Part shown: piece by piece, positions 33,572 to 41,559 of the stretch
How positions within the stretch are numbered: position 1 is the first letter of the stretch
Layout of the letters: every line of letters starts with the position of its first letter
Origin: Paenibacillus marchantiae
GTDB lineage: Bacteria; Bacillota; Bacilli; Paenibacillales; Paenibacillaceae
Length of the DNA: 64,000 nucleotides
NCBI RefSeq assembly: GCF_028771845.1
Contig: NZ_CP118270.1
Location: 6,262,001-6,326,000 of the forward strand
Direction: 5' to 3'
The notes under the pieces: generated by a model
Databases searched by the model: none
Seen by the model: only the letters and a program-made list of their open reading frames with translations
Told to the model about the DNA's origin: nothing
Position numbers and translations under genes: made by a program

Positions 33572-33612
33572 CAACCGGAACCTGTGAACCTGCATTACGC
33601 AGATTCCGGTTG
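33572..33612 (-). terminator. Hairpin between transporter and sulfurtransferase genes, T-run on minus strand
   Basis: CAACCGGAA pairs with TTCCGGTTG around a 22-base loop. The T-run lies on the minus strand side only (seven T), although the flanking genes are both on plus. On plus it would act only as a stem without U-tract. Confidence 0.5.
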
Positions 33613-33647
33613 AATCCATCCCACTACATATAAGGCGGTGTGTTTTC

Positions 33648-34484
33648 ATGAAAAATATTGTATCCATGCGCTGGCTGCTCGCCAGAATGTATGAACCCGA
33701 TGTCGTCATTGCCGATTGCCGATTCCTACTCGGTCAACCGGATGCCGGACGACAAGCTTACGAGGCTGGACATATTCCAGGTGCTGTCTATCTCGATCTG
33801 GAAAAAGATTTGTCCGCTCCCGTATCTGCGCACGGAGGACGTCATCCGCTTCCAGATCCGGCTGCACTGGCAAGTCGCCTCTCCAAAGCCGGCATCGGCT
33901 CGAATGCACGCATTATTGCCTACGATGACCAAGGCGGCATGAACGCATCGCGATTGTGGTGGTTGCTTCGTTATCTGGGACATGAACAGGTGTATGTCAT
34001 GGACGAAGGGTTCTCTGCCTGGCAGAATGCCAAGTTTCCAGTGACTACGGATGTGCCGATTCAGATTCCGGCTTCGTTTGAGGTGAACATCCAGCCGCTG
34101 ATGCTGGCTAGTGTGCAGGATGTGCAGCAAGCCTCGGTAACTGGCAGCGCTGTGTTGATCGACTCCCGCGATGCCCGCCGTTATGCGGGGCTGGAGGAAC
34201 CGATCGATGCCAAGGCCGGACATATTCCGGGTGCGGTGAATTATTTTTGGAAAGATGTGCTTGGTGCAGATGGTCGCTGGTCTGGTGTTGAGGCATTGGA
34301 GGAGCGGTTCGCGAAGCTCGATAAGGATGGGGAAATTATCGTGTACTGCGGCTCCGGCGTCTCGGCTTGCCCGAATGTGATTGCGCTGGAGGAAGCGGGA
34401 TATACGAATGTGAAGTTGTATTCCGGAAGCTGGAGCGACTGGATTAGTTATGAGGAGAATCCGGTGGCGACTGGGGAAGAATAA
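33648..34484 (+). CDS. Sulfurtransferase (tandem rhodanese, 3-mercaptopyruvate type)
   Basis: The 278-residue enzyme has two rhodanese domains. The inactive N-domain carries AGHIPGAVYLDLEKDLS and GGRHPLPDP. The C-domain carries AGHIPGAVNYFW and the active loop CGSGVSA with Cys234. CGSGV is nearer to mercaptopyruvate sulfurtransferases (CGSGVTA) than to thiosulfate rhodaneses (CRKGVTA). It is cytosolic and moves sulfane sulfur to acceptors such as thiols or cyanide. A GGCGGTG precedes the ATG. The last 90 bases of this gene are repeated, in decayed form, at three places downstream (35193-35282, 36456-36514, 38000-38076). Confidence 0.94.
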   Translation: MKNIVSMRWLLARMYEPDVVIADCRFLLGQPDAGRQAYEAGHIPGAVYLDLEKDLSAPVSAHGGRHPLPDPAALASRLSKAGIGSNARIIAYDDQGGMNASRLWWLLRYLGHEQVYVMDEGFSAWQNAKFPVTTDVPIQIPASFEVNIQPLMLASVQDVQQASVTGSAVLIDSRDARRYAGLEEPIDAKAGHIPGAVNYFWKDVLGADGRWSGVEALEERFAKLDKDGEIIVYCGSGVSACPNVIALEEAGYTNVKLYSGSWSDWISYEENPVATGEE

Positions 34485-34487
34485 GGA

Positions 34488-34519
34488 CTAAGAGCCCACG
34501 TCAAACGTGGGCTCTTTTT
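34488..34519. terminator. Terminator after sulfurtransferase gene
   Basis: A 9-bp perfect stem GAGCCCACG/CGTGGGCTC with a five-base loop is followed by five T. The left side also gives T on the minus strand, so it can serve the convergent gene at 34546. Confidence 0.95.
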
Positions 34520-34545
34520 GTGCTTCATTATATCCATGTAGAATT

Positions 34546-35133
34546 TTAGATGCTTACATTTCCGACTTCTGTAACGTTCAGATTCAGTTTATGTTTTCGG
34601 CATACTTCGTAAAAATCTTTTGAAATAATGGGTTTGAAGATATTTATATAATCCAGCATAAAAAATTCATGCTCGCCAATTCGCTCTTCATGAAGGCAGA
34701 TTCGAGCTACAACTTTGACGATCTTACGTGGAGGCTGTTGTACAGTTGCAGCAATGACCGTTTTGCGCCCATATTCCGAACGTTCATAATCGAAAACATC
34801 CAAACGATCAAGCTGATGTGCAAGCCAATATTTTTTTTCAACCGAACGACCGTCGTGGTAACACACACTTGTCGGAATAAACTGTGTGTTTGTTTTAGTT
34901 TCCTCCAACAGCGTTTTAAAACGATCTGATACGTGTCTCGTTCCTGTGATCGTCTCAAAATAATCTACATTCAGGTTGCGCACCGTAGACAGTAACTCAA
35001 CATCTGCCGTTGTCCCCTCTGGCAGCGGATTCTCTATGGCCAAATAATTCATATCTAATTCGGGAGTGAAGGTCGTTCCGCCACTAATAAAACCTCTACG
35101 TGGATATTGAGATTCCAGAAAATAATAGTTCAT
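34546..35133 (-). CDS. Immunity-protein-like hypothetical (DUF1629/Imm11-type)
   Basis: The 195-residue cytosolic protein has AAAGGAG before its ATG. The order of features resembles the DUF1629/Imm11-type immunity proteins of polymorphic toxin systems: MNYYFLESQYPRRG at the start, NVDYFETITGTRHVSDRFKT, then YWLAHQLDRLDVFDYERSEY, and a C-terminal FKPIISKDFYEVCRKHKLNL. I give this family from pattern recall only. No toxin gene is adjacent, so it would be an orphan immunity gene. It is flanked by the sulfurtransferase tail on the left and a decayed copy of that tail on the right, which suggests acquisition as a single-gene insert. Confidence 0.6.
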   Translation of the reverse strand: MNYYFLESQYPRRGFISGGTTFTPELDMNYLAIENPLPEGTTADVELLSTVRNLNVDYFETITGTRHVSDRFKTLLEETKTNTQFIPTSVCYHDGRSVEKKYWLAHQLDRLDVFDYERSEYGRKTVIAATVQQPPRKIVKVVARICLHEERIGEHEFFMLDYINIFKPIISKDFYEVCRKHKLNLNVTEVGNVSI

Positions 35134-35192
35134 AGAATGATATCTCCTTTCCGAATGAAGTGCTTTTCAATCAACTACAAAGAGGTTAAATG

Positions 35193-35282
35193 GCAGGGTT
35201 TACGAACATGGAGTTGTATTCCGAGAGCTGGAGCGAACGGATTAGTTATGAGGGGGATCCTGTGGCGACGGAGGAGGAATAG
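35193..35282 (+). repeat. Sulfurtransferase 3'-end copy 2
   Basis: This 90-base stretch aligns without gaps to the last 90 bases of the sulfurtransferase gene (34395-34484), with 16 mismatches by my count, many at third codon positions. It still reads as NMELYSESWSERISYE and GDPVATEEE ending in TAG. No more of the gene precedes it. Confidence 0.85.
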
Positions 35283-35311
35283 CAGAATTAAGCAAATATA
35301 TAGTATGTAAT

Positions 35312-35352
35312 ATAGAGTACATCTGTCATGTGGCGATGTACTCTTTTATTTT
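35312..35352. terminator. Terminator after tail copy 2
   Basis: GAGTACATC pairs with GATGTACTC around an 11-base loop and is followed on plus by TTTTATTTTT. It may also stop the convergent oxidoreductase gene. Confidence 0.75.
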
Positions 35353-35362
35353 TCGTATAGTC

Positions 35363-36403
35363 CTAAAATCGGGAGAGTCGACAAGGGTCTAATTCACTTC
35401 TTGATTCCCGATCGATGATTTCACTTGCAGCCAGACGTGCAATCAGTGGCGCCAGCGTAATTGCAGAATGCATCACTGTTAGATAAAGTCCCTTTACGTG
35501 GTCTTGGAAGCCCACAATCGGATAGCCGTCTTCAGGCATTGGTCTCAACCCGACCTTTATGCTTTCCAGTTCCAGTTGATTCCCATCTTTCAGACTGCGA
35601 CGCAACGTGTCGAACGCTCGCTTACCAACCGCCTCTGGTCCGTTTTCCTCCGACTCGTCGATATAATCTTCCGCAGCCAGCAGCGTATATTCTGTCAGTT
35701 GACGCGCTTCAAATTGAGCATTTGAGATTAATGTATGTATCAATTTATTCGTCGATTTCATCCGAATCAGAATGGAAGGCGACGACGTAACCGGCACAGG
35801 ACAACCTAACGGGTTGCAAAGTTCGGGGACGCCTGCACCTGCGGCCAATACTACGACATCCGACTCCAGAAAACCGTTGGACGTATGCACGCCGACCAAG
35901 CGGGAACCTTCTTGCTGAAGCTGTGTAACGTTGGTATCGAACTGAACCTTTGCTCCGTACTCCCTCGCTTTGTTCAACAACAGCTCGGTTACCCCTATGG
36001 GGTCTACCGCACCTTCTTCGCTGACATACATCGCTTCGTCCGGATAGTCCAGCAGATTCGGCTCCAATGCCTCAAGCTGCTCCCGGTTTAATTTTTGAAA
36101 GTGGGGTTGCTCCCTTAGGGGTGGAGTGTCCCAAGTTAGCGCTCCATGCCAATGAATTTTCAGCTCGGGTAACTCTTGCTGAAGCGTATGATATTCTTCC
36201 AAAGATGCATCGTACAAATGCCAGTAATCGGGAGCCACCCTATGAGTAGTATGTATCCAGGCAAACGATTTTTCCGTGACTTCACGCGCCGCTGCAGGAT
36301 GTCGTTCAATAACGGTTACATCTTGATTTCGTTTGGCCAGATGATAGGCCATGGATGCCCCGACAATCCCTGCGCCAATAATCACGATTTTTTGTTTATT
36401 CAA
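35363..36403 (-). CDS. FAD-dependent oxidoreductase (DAO family)
   Basis: The preferred start is TTG 36403 with AAGGAGG eight bases upstream. The 346-residue protein opens MNKQKIVIIGAGIVGASMAY with the GxGxxG motif, followed by ERHPAAAREVTEKSFAWI, a deviation from the glycine-rich ATGRSAG stretch of many DAO members. Later it has VVLAAGAGVPELC and the C-terminal VGLRPMPEDGYPIVGF and HSAITLAPLIARLAASEI. It probably oxidises an amino acid or amine with oxygen as acceptor. The substrate is unknown. It lies alone between two copies of the sulfurtransferase tail. Confidence 0.9.
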   Translation of the reverse strand: MNKQKIVIIGAGIVGASMAYHLAKRNQDVTVIERHPAAAREVTEKSFAWIHTTHRVAPDYWHLYDASLEEYHTLQQELPELKIHWHGALTWDTPPLREQPHFQKLNREQLEALEPNLLDYPDEAMYVSEEGAVDPIGVTELLLNKAREYGAKVQFDTNVTQLQQEGSRLVGVHTSNGFLESDVVVLAAGAGVPELCNPLGCPVPVTSSPSILIRMKSTNKLIHTLISNAQFEARQLTEYTLLAAEDYIDESEENGPEAVGKRAFDTLRRSLKDGNQLELESIKVGLRPMPEDGYPIVGFQDHVKGLYLTVMHSAITLAPLIARLAASEIIDRESRSELDPCRLSRF

Positions 36404-36455
36404 TAATGACTCCTCCTTTTTCACCCTATTGTAACATAGGCCTTATGATACTCAG

Positions 36456-36514
36456 GCGATATAACATGTGAGGGCAACTGGAGTGAATAAATTAGTTATG
36501 AGGAGAATCTGGTG
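36456..36514 (+). repeat. Sulfurtransferase 3'-end copy 3 (decayed)
   Basis: GGCAACTGGAGTGAATAAAT and the following ATTAGTTATGAGGAGAATC align with the sulfurtransferase tail. The 19 bases ATTAGTTATGAGGAGAATC are identical. A deletion of about ten bases and a stop in frame show that it is no longer coding. Confidence 0.75.
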
Positions 36515-36705
36515 TATCTTCTTATAGCTACTGCCTTTCTTTTCAGTTCTCATAATCAGGTTTCCTATTTAAAACTAACTTCACCAGAATCCTTTGATGA
36601 TTCTTTAGTAATCTACAGAATACACAAAAAATAGTTCATACCCCCCAATAAAATGGTACTATAAGGAAGTTGGAAACAGACTAAAGTCCTAAGGGGAGAT
36701 AATAT

Positions 36706-37953
36706 TTGTCTATAAACAAATGGTTAAGAAAAATTCTACTAGTTATGTTTTCTGTAGTACTGCTCTCAATACCGATTATTTCGTTATTCCCAGATTATGC
36801 AGAAGCCAAATGCACATATGTAAGTGGTTATACAAAGAAGAATGGAACAAGGGTGAGTGGATACTACAGGGGATGCGGAACAGTAGATAGCAATTCAAGT
36901 TACAATTCTTACACACCTACATACACTGAAAAAACTGAAACTAAGAATTATTATGGCTTATCAAACACAATCAATTTGTACAAAGGACAGAATTATGCAG
37001 GAACTACGGATACAGAAAATTTAGTTTACGTAAACGGATATTATCGAAAAGACGGTACTTATGTCAGACCTCACTACAGAACGCATCCTAACCATTATAT
37101 CAATGATAACTTCAGTTATCTTGGGATTTCTTCACTGATTCCACATACGAAGTATCCAAGATTCACCTTTAACAGTGATGTAAATATCTCTCTGAAAGAA
37201 AACTACTTGCTTTATAGTCTTTCTGACTACAATCTAAATGAAAAACAGCTTAACATGTTAAAAACTTATACATTGAATCTTAAAGAAGCTGAATTGGACA
37301 GACAGTTCGAACAGAATGTAGTTACGACTGGTAAGCAACTCTATACTTCTCTCGGGCTTGATGAAATCACTGCTTATAATAAGATTAGGTTTGATCTTAC
37401 TGGAGATTTATCCTTTGAGGATTACCTATATAACGTAGCCTATAGTTTTAATCCAACTTTCAAAAAATCGTTTGGAGATTTCCCTATTCTCGAGACTTAT
37501 GCATACCTTTTAAAAGAATCTAAAAGTGATTCAAATATGTTAAAGATCACTAAAAATTATGGTAGCAAGTTTTACAAATTTATTGGTGCAGATGCTTCAA
37601 GTATAGAGAGTCAGATAGAGATGGATTTGTTACAAACTTTTGAATCTAACCAATCAGTCCCTTTGATGCCACCCTTTTCTCTATTAAATACGGCTAACGG
37701 CGCCTTTACCAAGGGAGCAGTTAGAACCTATTTAATAAATGAAGGAGCACATCTTAACATAACGTTTAATTCACATGTCATTCTCGACGCTACACCTTAT
37801 CAAGCATCTTTAGAACTTCTTTATAACGGGTCGTATTCATTCTTAAATTCGTCAATCATAGAAGGAATAAAATTTTATACAAAATACGGATTAAGTACGA
37901 ATGAAGCAACAAATCAAACTATTAAGGACATCAACGTAATTTTAGCAAGTTAA
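36706..37953 (+). CDS. Secreted protein with KDGT-type repeats, low GC
   Basis: The start is TTG 36706 with GGGGAG eight bases upstream. The 415-residue product has a signal peptide (WLRKILLVMFSVVLLSIPI, cleavage near YAEA-KC). Right after it comes YVSGYTKKNGTRVSGYYRGC, and near residues 108-130 YVNGYYRKDGTYVRPHYRTH. Both are versions of a motif common in Bacillus and Paenibacillus secreted or surface proteins. A long helical body follows with repeated GLDEITAYNKIRFDLTGD-like segments and no enzyme signature. AT-richness suggests recent acquisition. It is bracketed by tail copies 3 and 4. Confidence 0.75.
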   Translation: MSINKWLRKILLVMFSVVLLSIPIISLFPDYAEAKCTYVSGYTKKNGTRVSGYYRGCGTVDSNSSYNSYTPTYTEKTETKNYYGLSNTINLYKGQNYAGTTDTENLVYVNGYYRKDGTYVRPHYRTHPNHYINDNFSYLGISSLIPHTKYPRFTFNSDVNISLKENYLLYSLSDYNLNEKQLNMLKTYTLNLKEAELDRQFEQNVVTTGKQLYTSLGLDEITAYNKIRFDLTGDLSFEDYLYNVAYSFNPTFKKSFGDFPILETYAYLLKESKSDSNMLKITKNYGSKFYKFIGADASSIESQIEMDLLQTFESNQSVPLMPPFSLLNTANGAFTKGAVRTYLINEGAHLNITFNSHVILDATPYQASLELLYNGSYSFLNSSIIEGIKFYTKYGLSTNEATNQTIKDINVILAS

Positions 37954-37999
37954 AATATCAGTCCAGAGATTTTCAGATATTATTCAATCACTTCAAACT

Positions 38000-38076
38000 G
38001 GATATAAACTCTGCAAGGCTGTATACCGGAAACTAGAGCGATGGATCACAATCTCATGGCTACTGGAGAAGAATAG
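38000..38076 (+). repeat. Sulfurtransferase 3'-end copy 4 (decayed)
   Basis: GGATATAAACTCTGCAAGGC, TGTATACCGGAAACTAGAGC and ATGGCTACTGGAGAAGAATA align with the sulfurtransferase tail (ending at TAG 38076), with one short deletion in the middle. It is followed, like the parent copy, by a strong terminator. Confidence 0.75.
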
Positions 38077-38084
38077 CTTTGACC

Positions 38085-38110
38085 AAAGCCCGCGTACCAA
38101 GCGGGCTTTT
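38085..38110 (+). terminator. Terminator after tail copy 4
   Basis: AAAGCCCGC pairs with GCGGGCTTT around a seven-base loop, followed by T. It lies eight bases after the stop of the decayed tail. Confidence 0.8.
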
Positions 38111-38244
38111 GGACATACCTATTTATAATATGGCAGTGGTAATCCAAGTAGATATAAAAGCCGTAAATATGCTCAGCATCTAGAAGGGGCTAAAAATCTA
38201 CTTTTCCCCAAATATCAGCAAAGAAGATCCAGGTCATTTGCTGT

Positions 38245-38799
38245 TTAAATTGATAGATTCCCAACCTCATTCTGATACTCATAGATATATCGGATATAAT
38301 CTTGTGCACTTTGGTTAATTTCTTCATCGGTTGCTTGGAATGAGGCACCGAAGACTGCAAAATACGGTAAGGCTACGGCGCCAACATGATTTATGCTGGC
38401 TTTGAAAGGCGTGACTACCTCATCTACGGTAAAAGATACTGAACCCTCCCTCGTGTAATTTTCCTTCTTATCGCCAATGGATATGGCCAAACCCATCTTT
38501 TTCCCATGCAGTTTGTTACCTGTTGATCCATACGCCCATCCATAAGTAAAAACATCATCTAGCCACTTTTTTAGCAAAGGCGGATAGCTGTACCAATATA
38601 ACGGAAACTGCAAAATAATATGATCATATGCTTCGAGTAACTTCTGTTCTCTGGACACATCGATGTTCCAATCAGGATATGCTTTATAAATCTCATGGAT
38701 TGTAATCTCGCTCGAGTGTTGCAGCAGCTCCTCTTTCCAGCGTTGATTTACTCTTGAAACCTCTATATTGGGATGCGCCAGAATGACGAGTGTTCTCAT
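38245..38799 (-). CDS. NAD(P)H-dependent oxidoreductase (flavodoxin-like, KefF/MdaB group)
   Basis: From ATG 38799 (GAAAGGAA upstream) the protein has 184 residues. It begins MRTLVILAHPNIEVSRVNQ, the FMN-phosphate loop of quinone reductases, followed by LLEAYDHIILQFPLYWYSYP, WLDDVFTYGWAYGSTGN with Gly-rich FMN contacts, and GKKMGLAISIGDKKENY. It reduces quinones, azo dyes or nitro compounds with NAD(P)H in the cytosol. It is divergent from an HxlR regulator with a palindrome between the two genes, the usual arrangement for redox-stress-induced reductases. Confidence 0.92.
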   Translation of the reverse strand: MRTLVILAHPNIEVSRVNQRWKEELLQHSSEITIHEIYKAYPDWNIDVSREQKLLEAYDHIILQFPLYWYSYPPLLKKWLDDVFTYGWAYGSTGNKLHGKKMGLAISIGDKKENYTREGSVSFTVDEVVTPFKASINHVGAVALPYFAVFGASFQATDEEINQSAQDYIRYIYEYQNEVGNLSI

Positions 38800-38880
38800 A
38801 TTTACATTCCTTTCTCGGTTCAGTTTCAGACTTCTTTTTCGAATATGGCCATTATCATATAAGCCTGAAAAAAAGAAAAT

Positions 38881-38917
38881 ACACACCCGAAAGTAAGATG
38901 GTTACTTCAAAGTGTGT
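38881..38917. promoter_or_regulatory. Long palindrome, candidate HxlR operator
   Basis: ACACAC-4-AAGTAA-5-TTACTT-4-GTGTGT is symmetric about position 38899, with both arm pairs perfect. It lies 82 bases from each of the divergent gene starts, the expected place for the HxlR-family regulator. Confidence 0.6.
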
Positions 38918-38998
38918 ATGGACTTCATCAGCCATATTGTGAGAAAATAATTAGTTATAGCACATCAACAAGATGTAACATGAACGAGGTGATATGTC

Positions 38999-39361
38999 AT
39001 GAAGCAATATAACCTGGGAATCGAAGCGACACTCGAAATTATTGGCGGCAAATGGAAAGCGCTAATCATATGTTTATTAATGTCTGGCGTGAAAAGGACA
39101 GGCGAATTACAGCGCAGTATAGACGGTATCTCGCAAAAGGTCCTGATCCAGCAATTACGTGAGCTTGAGAAGGACGGCCTTGTCAGAAGACATGTTTACC
39201 AACAGATGCCGCCCAAAGTCGAATACAGCCTTACAGAGTATGGAGTTACCGCCAACAAGATTGTGGATGTGATGTGCACATGGGGGCGGGAAAATATAGC
39301 ATTAAGGCAACAACAAGGAGAAGAAATTATACTATTGGAAAATAAAGAGCCTGCTCTTTGA
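38999..39361 (+). CDS. HxlR-family transcriptional regulator
   Basis: The 120-residue winged-helix protein contains LEIIGGKWKALIICLLMSG, then RTGELQRSIDGISQKVLIQQ and LREKD-like LRELEKDGLVRRHVYQ and PPKVEYSLTEYG, all diagnostic of HxlR/YodB. GAGGTGA precedes the ATG by about eight bases. There is no cysteine in the N-terminal 10 residues of the kind YodB uses, although C25 (ALIICLL) and C93 lie elsewhere. It probably represses the divergent quinone reductase and the SDR gene that follows 44 bases later. Confidence 0.94.
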   Translation: MKQYNLGIEATLEIIGGKWKALIICLLMSGVKRTGELQRSIDGISQKVLIQQLRELEKDGLVRRHVYQQMPPKVEYSLTEYGVTANKIVDVMCTWGRENIALRQQQGEEIILLENKEPAL

Positions 39362-39405
39362 GCTGGTACCCATAGAACGACACTTTGAAAAGAAGGTGAC
39401 TAGAA

Positions 39406-40125
39406 TTGAAAAACTATCTTGTATTTGGTGCTAGCAAAGGATTAGGAGATGCATTTGTCAGGGGTGTGCCCGAGCAAGGCGATAAAGTCTGGGTCGTGTC
39501 TCGCACGAAACCTGACAACTTGAAGCTAGACGATGGCGTAGAACGCATATGGATACAGGCAGATCTGTCTGATCTCCATGCATCCAAACAGATCTGCGAT
39601 GCGCTTCAGAACGAGACTTTGGATGTTCTCATTTACAATGTGGGCATTTGGGAAAAAGAGGGGTTCGAGGACCACTATACGTTCGATAAGGACATCCCCG
39701 CCGACATCAGTAATCTGATTCATGTGAATGTAACATCCACTATTGTGTGCATTCAGGCCTTATTACCCCACCTCAGGAAATCAACAGCAGGCAAAATCAT
39801 TCTTATTGGCTCGACTGCGGGTCTGAGCAATGCGAACAGCACTCAGGTATCTTTTGTGGCCTCCAAATTTGCCATTCGTGGGGTTACAGAAGCCTTGAGA
39901 GAACATACAAGAAAAGACCGAATCGCGGTTACGTGTATCAACCCGGGAGAACTCGCAGCCGAAGTTCCATATAAAGATGGCATTGACCGCGCTCTTTCCG
40001 AATATAATGGTACACGCATCCCTCTTCAGGATATGGTTTCTATCGTAAAATGCATCGTCAGCCTGTCCAATGCAGCCTGTGTAAAAGAAATTAATATTCC
40101 AGCAATTACGGATTTGAATGCTTAA
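39406..40125 (+). CDS. SDR-family protein lacking the catalytic tyrosine
   Basis: The 239-residue protein starts at TTG with GAAGGTGA upstream. It has the SDR cofactor motif GASKGLGDAF (8-17), DLSD in the adenine pocket and NVGIWE in the active-site strand. The usual Ser is at 136 (IGSTAG), but the YxxxK motif reads FVASK, with Phe150 where catalytic Tyr is normal and Lys154 kept. It may therefore be a poor oxidoreductase or act as a binding or regulatory SDR. It is co-transcribed with the HxlR gene and ends at a terminator. Confidence 0.88.
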   Translation: MKNYLVFGASKGLGDAFVRGVPEQGDKVWVVSRTKPDNLKLDDGVERIWIQADLSDLHASKQICDALQNETLDVLIYNVGIWEKEGFEDHYTFDKDIPADISNLIHVNVTSTIVCIQALLPHLRKSTAGKIILIGSTAGLSNANSTQVSFVASKFAIRGVTEALREHTRKDRIAVTCINPGELAAEVPYKDGIDRALSEYNGTRIPLQDMVSIVKCIVSLSNAACVKEINIPAITDLNA

Positions 40126-40182
40126 TTAAAATTTCAACGGGATTAAAAATAATTTCCATGACAACCAGAGAAGAACAAACAT

Positions 40183-40209
40183 AAAGAGCGCGTTGGAAAC
40201 GTGCTCTTT
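40183..40209 (+). terminator. Terminator after SDR gene
   Basis: AAAGAGCGCGT pairs with ACGTGCTCTTT (one G-T pair) around a short loop. No long T-run follows on the plus strand (TGTGCT), so efficiency may be moderate. Confidence 0.65.
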
Positions 40210-40420
40210 GTGCTGCCGCAAAGGAAGTTAACATTTTATTAAATGGACTAACAGATGGCTTAAATTCATTTCAATTTTAAAAAACCTCACTATACTTTAG
40301 TCCTGTCCTTACTGGGCTAGGGTCTTGGACAAAGACTGGGCTTGAGTTTGTTCTGATTATGGCAAATCCACTGCTATACTGCAAAGCGATATACATATTT
40401 TGATAAAAGGAGCTATCACA

Positions 40421-41278
40421 ATGAGAACAAATTTCAGCACCATGCCCAGCACGAGTTCAGAGGAGGAAAAAGTCCAAAAAGCCAGGCGAGGACTGCTCGT
40501 TTTCTTTGCCATGCTCATCCCGCTCTCCATCCTTAGTTATGTATTGATCATGAAAGCACCGGTTTTCGGTCTGCTCCTCATGTGGACACCTGGCTTGTCC
40601 TCCATCTTCGCCCGTATCGTACTGCGTGAAGGCATCTCGGATATTTCCTTGCGGATTGGTGGGAAGCAGACAGTGAAGTCATTGCCTTTCATCTTGCTTT
40701 TTCCAGTTGTTATTGGTTTATTTGCTTATGGAATCGCATGGATTACGGGGCTAGTTCAGTATGTTACACCGGACTCATTCATTGAAGGCCCATCTGGTGT
40801 TATCCTTGCAGGAACGATACTTTTTCAAATGTTTGCGGGTACTGCAATCGGTATAATCAGCAGTTCAGGAGAGGAGCTCGGCTGGAGAGGCTATATGCTC
40901 ACTCGTCTAATCAACGCCCGTGTACCTAGACCCGTGCTGACGAGCGGAATTATTTGGGGGGTATGGCACCTTCCCGTAATGCTTTTTGCAAATTATTATT
41001 CCGGTCCATATCCTGCCTTATCGGTTATCCTGTTTATGATTTCAGTGACCTCTTTCAGTTATCTGATCAGCCGCTTGCGCTTAACAACGGGCAGCATATG
41101 GCCTGCGATTCTCCTCCATGCATGTTGGAATGCCGTGATTCAGGATGCCTTTGATATATCTTCCAGTGGCAAGAACGTTCTGCTATGGACTGGAGAATCC
41201 GGAATATTAGTGGCTCTCGCCTTGCTGATTGCAGCATGGTTGATGTCGAGAAAGCCTCTTGTCATAAGGCAGCTATAA
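40421..41278 (+). CDS. CPBP-family intramembrane metalloprotease
   Basis: From ATG 40421 (AAAGGAG upstream) the protein has 285 residues and about eight membrane helices. Motif 1 is EELGWRGYML with the paired glutamates and the conserved Arg, motif 2 is the His in WGVWHLPVMLF, and motif 3 is HACWNAV. These are the CAAX-protease/bacteriocin-processing (CPBP, Abi) family sites that hold a catalytic metal. Members process prenylated proteins in eukaryotes and give bacteriocin self-immunity in bacteria. No bacteriocin gene is seen nearby. Confidence 0.92.
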   Translation: MRTNFSTMPSTSSEEEKVQKARRGLLVFFAMLIPLSILSYVLIMKAPVFGLLLMWTPGLSSIFARIVLREGISDISLRIGGKQTVKSLPFILLFPVVIGLFAYGIAWITGLVQYVTPDSFIEGPSGVILAGTILFQMFAGTAIGIISSSGEELGWRGYMLTRLINARVPRPVLTSGIIWGVWHLPVMLFANYYSGPYPALSVILFMISVTSFSYLISRLRLTTGSIWPAILLHACWNAVIQDAFDISSSGKNVLLWTGESGILVALALLIAAWLMSRKPLVIRQL

Positions 41279-41460
41279 ACTATTGCTATAGGTGAGGATA
41301 TATAAAACTTTTTGAGAAGACGACGTTGTTGTAGTCTAGTTAGCCAACGGGTTATGGCCCATTATCCTAATAACGTCTTTGCACAAGAAGCGAGTTACGG
41401 AATTCGAAGCTAAGTGAACGTGTTGTCTAGGGAAGAACATCAAAGTCTTAAAATTGACAA

Positions 41461-41482
41461 AAGCCCGCAAAGTAGCGGGCTT
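41461..41482. terminator. Bidirectional terminator between CPBP gene and GH20-GH3 gene
   Basis: AAGCCCGC pairs with GCGGGCTT around six bases, with TTTT following on both strands. It lies in a 376-base gap that otherwise contains a short T-rich tandem repeat and no gene I can support. Confidence 0.85.
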
Positions 41483-41559
41483 TTCGATTTTCCGTCATTG
41501 GATCCTGGCTTTCAGACTAGGTCGCTTGTAAGAATAAAGGCTGGCAAATACATGCAAGC

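Noticed and set aside
35107..35310. Possible 67-residue protein overlapping sulfurtransferase tail copy 2
   Set aside because: It reads the repeat in a different frame from the parent gene and has no ribosome site.
34546..38110. Integrative element or prophage inserted after the sulfurtransferase gene
   Set aside because: No integrase, recombinase, phage gene or tRNA end is present, and there are more than two tail copies. A simple single-element model does not fit.
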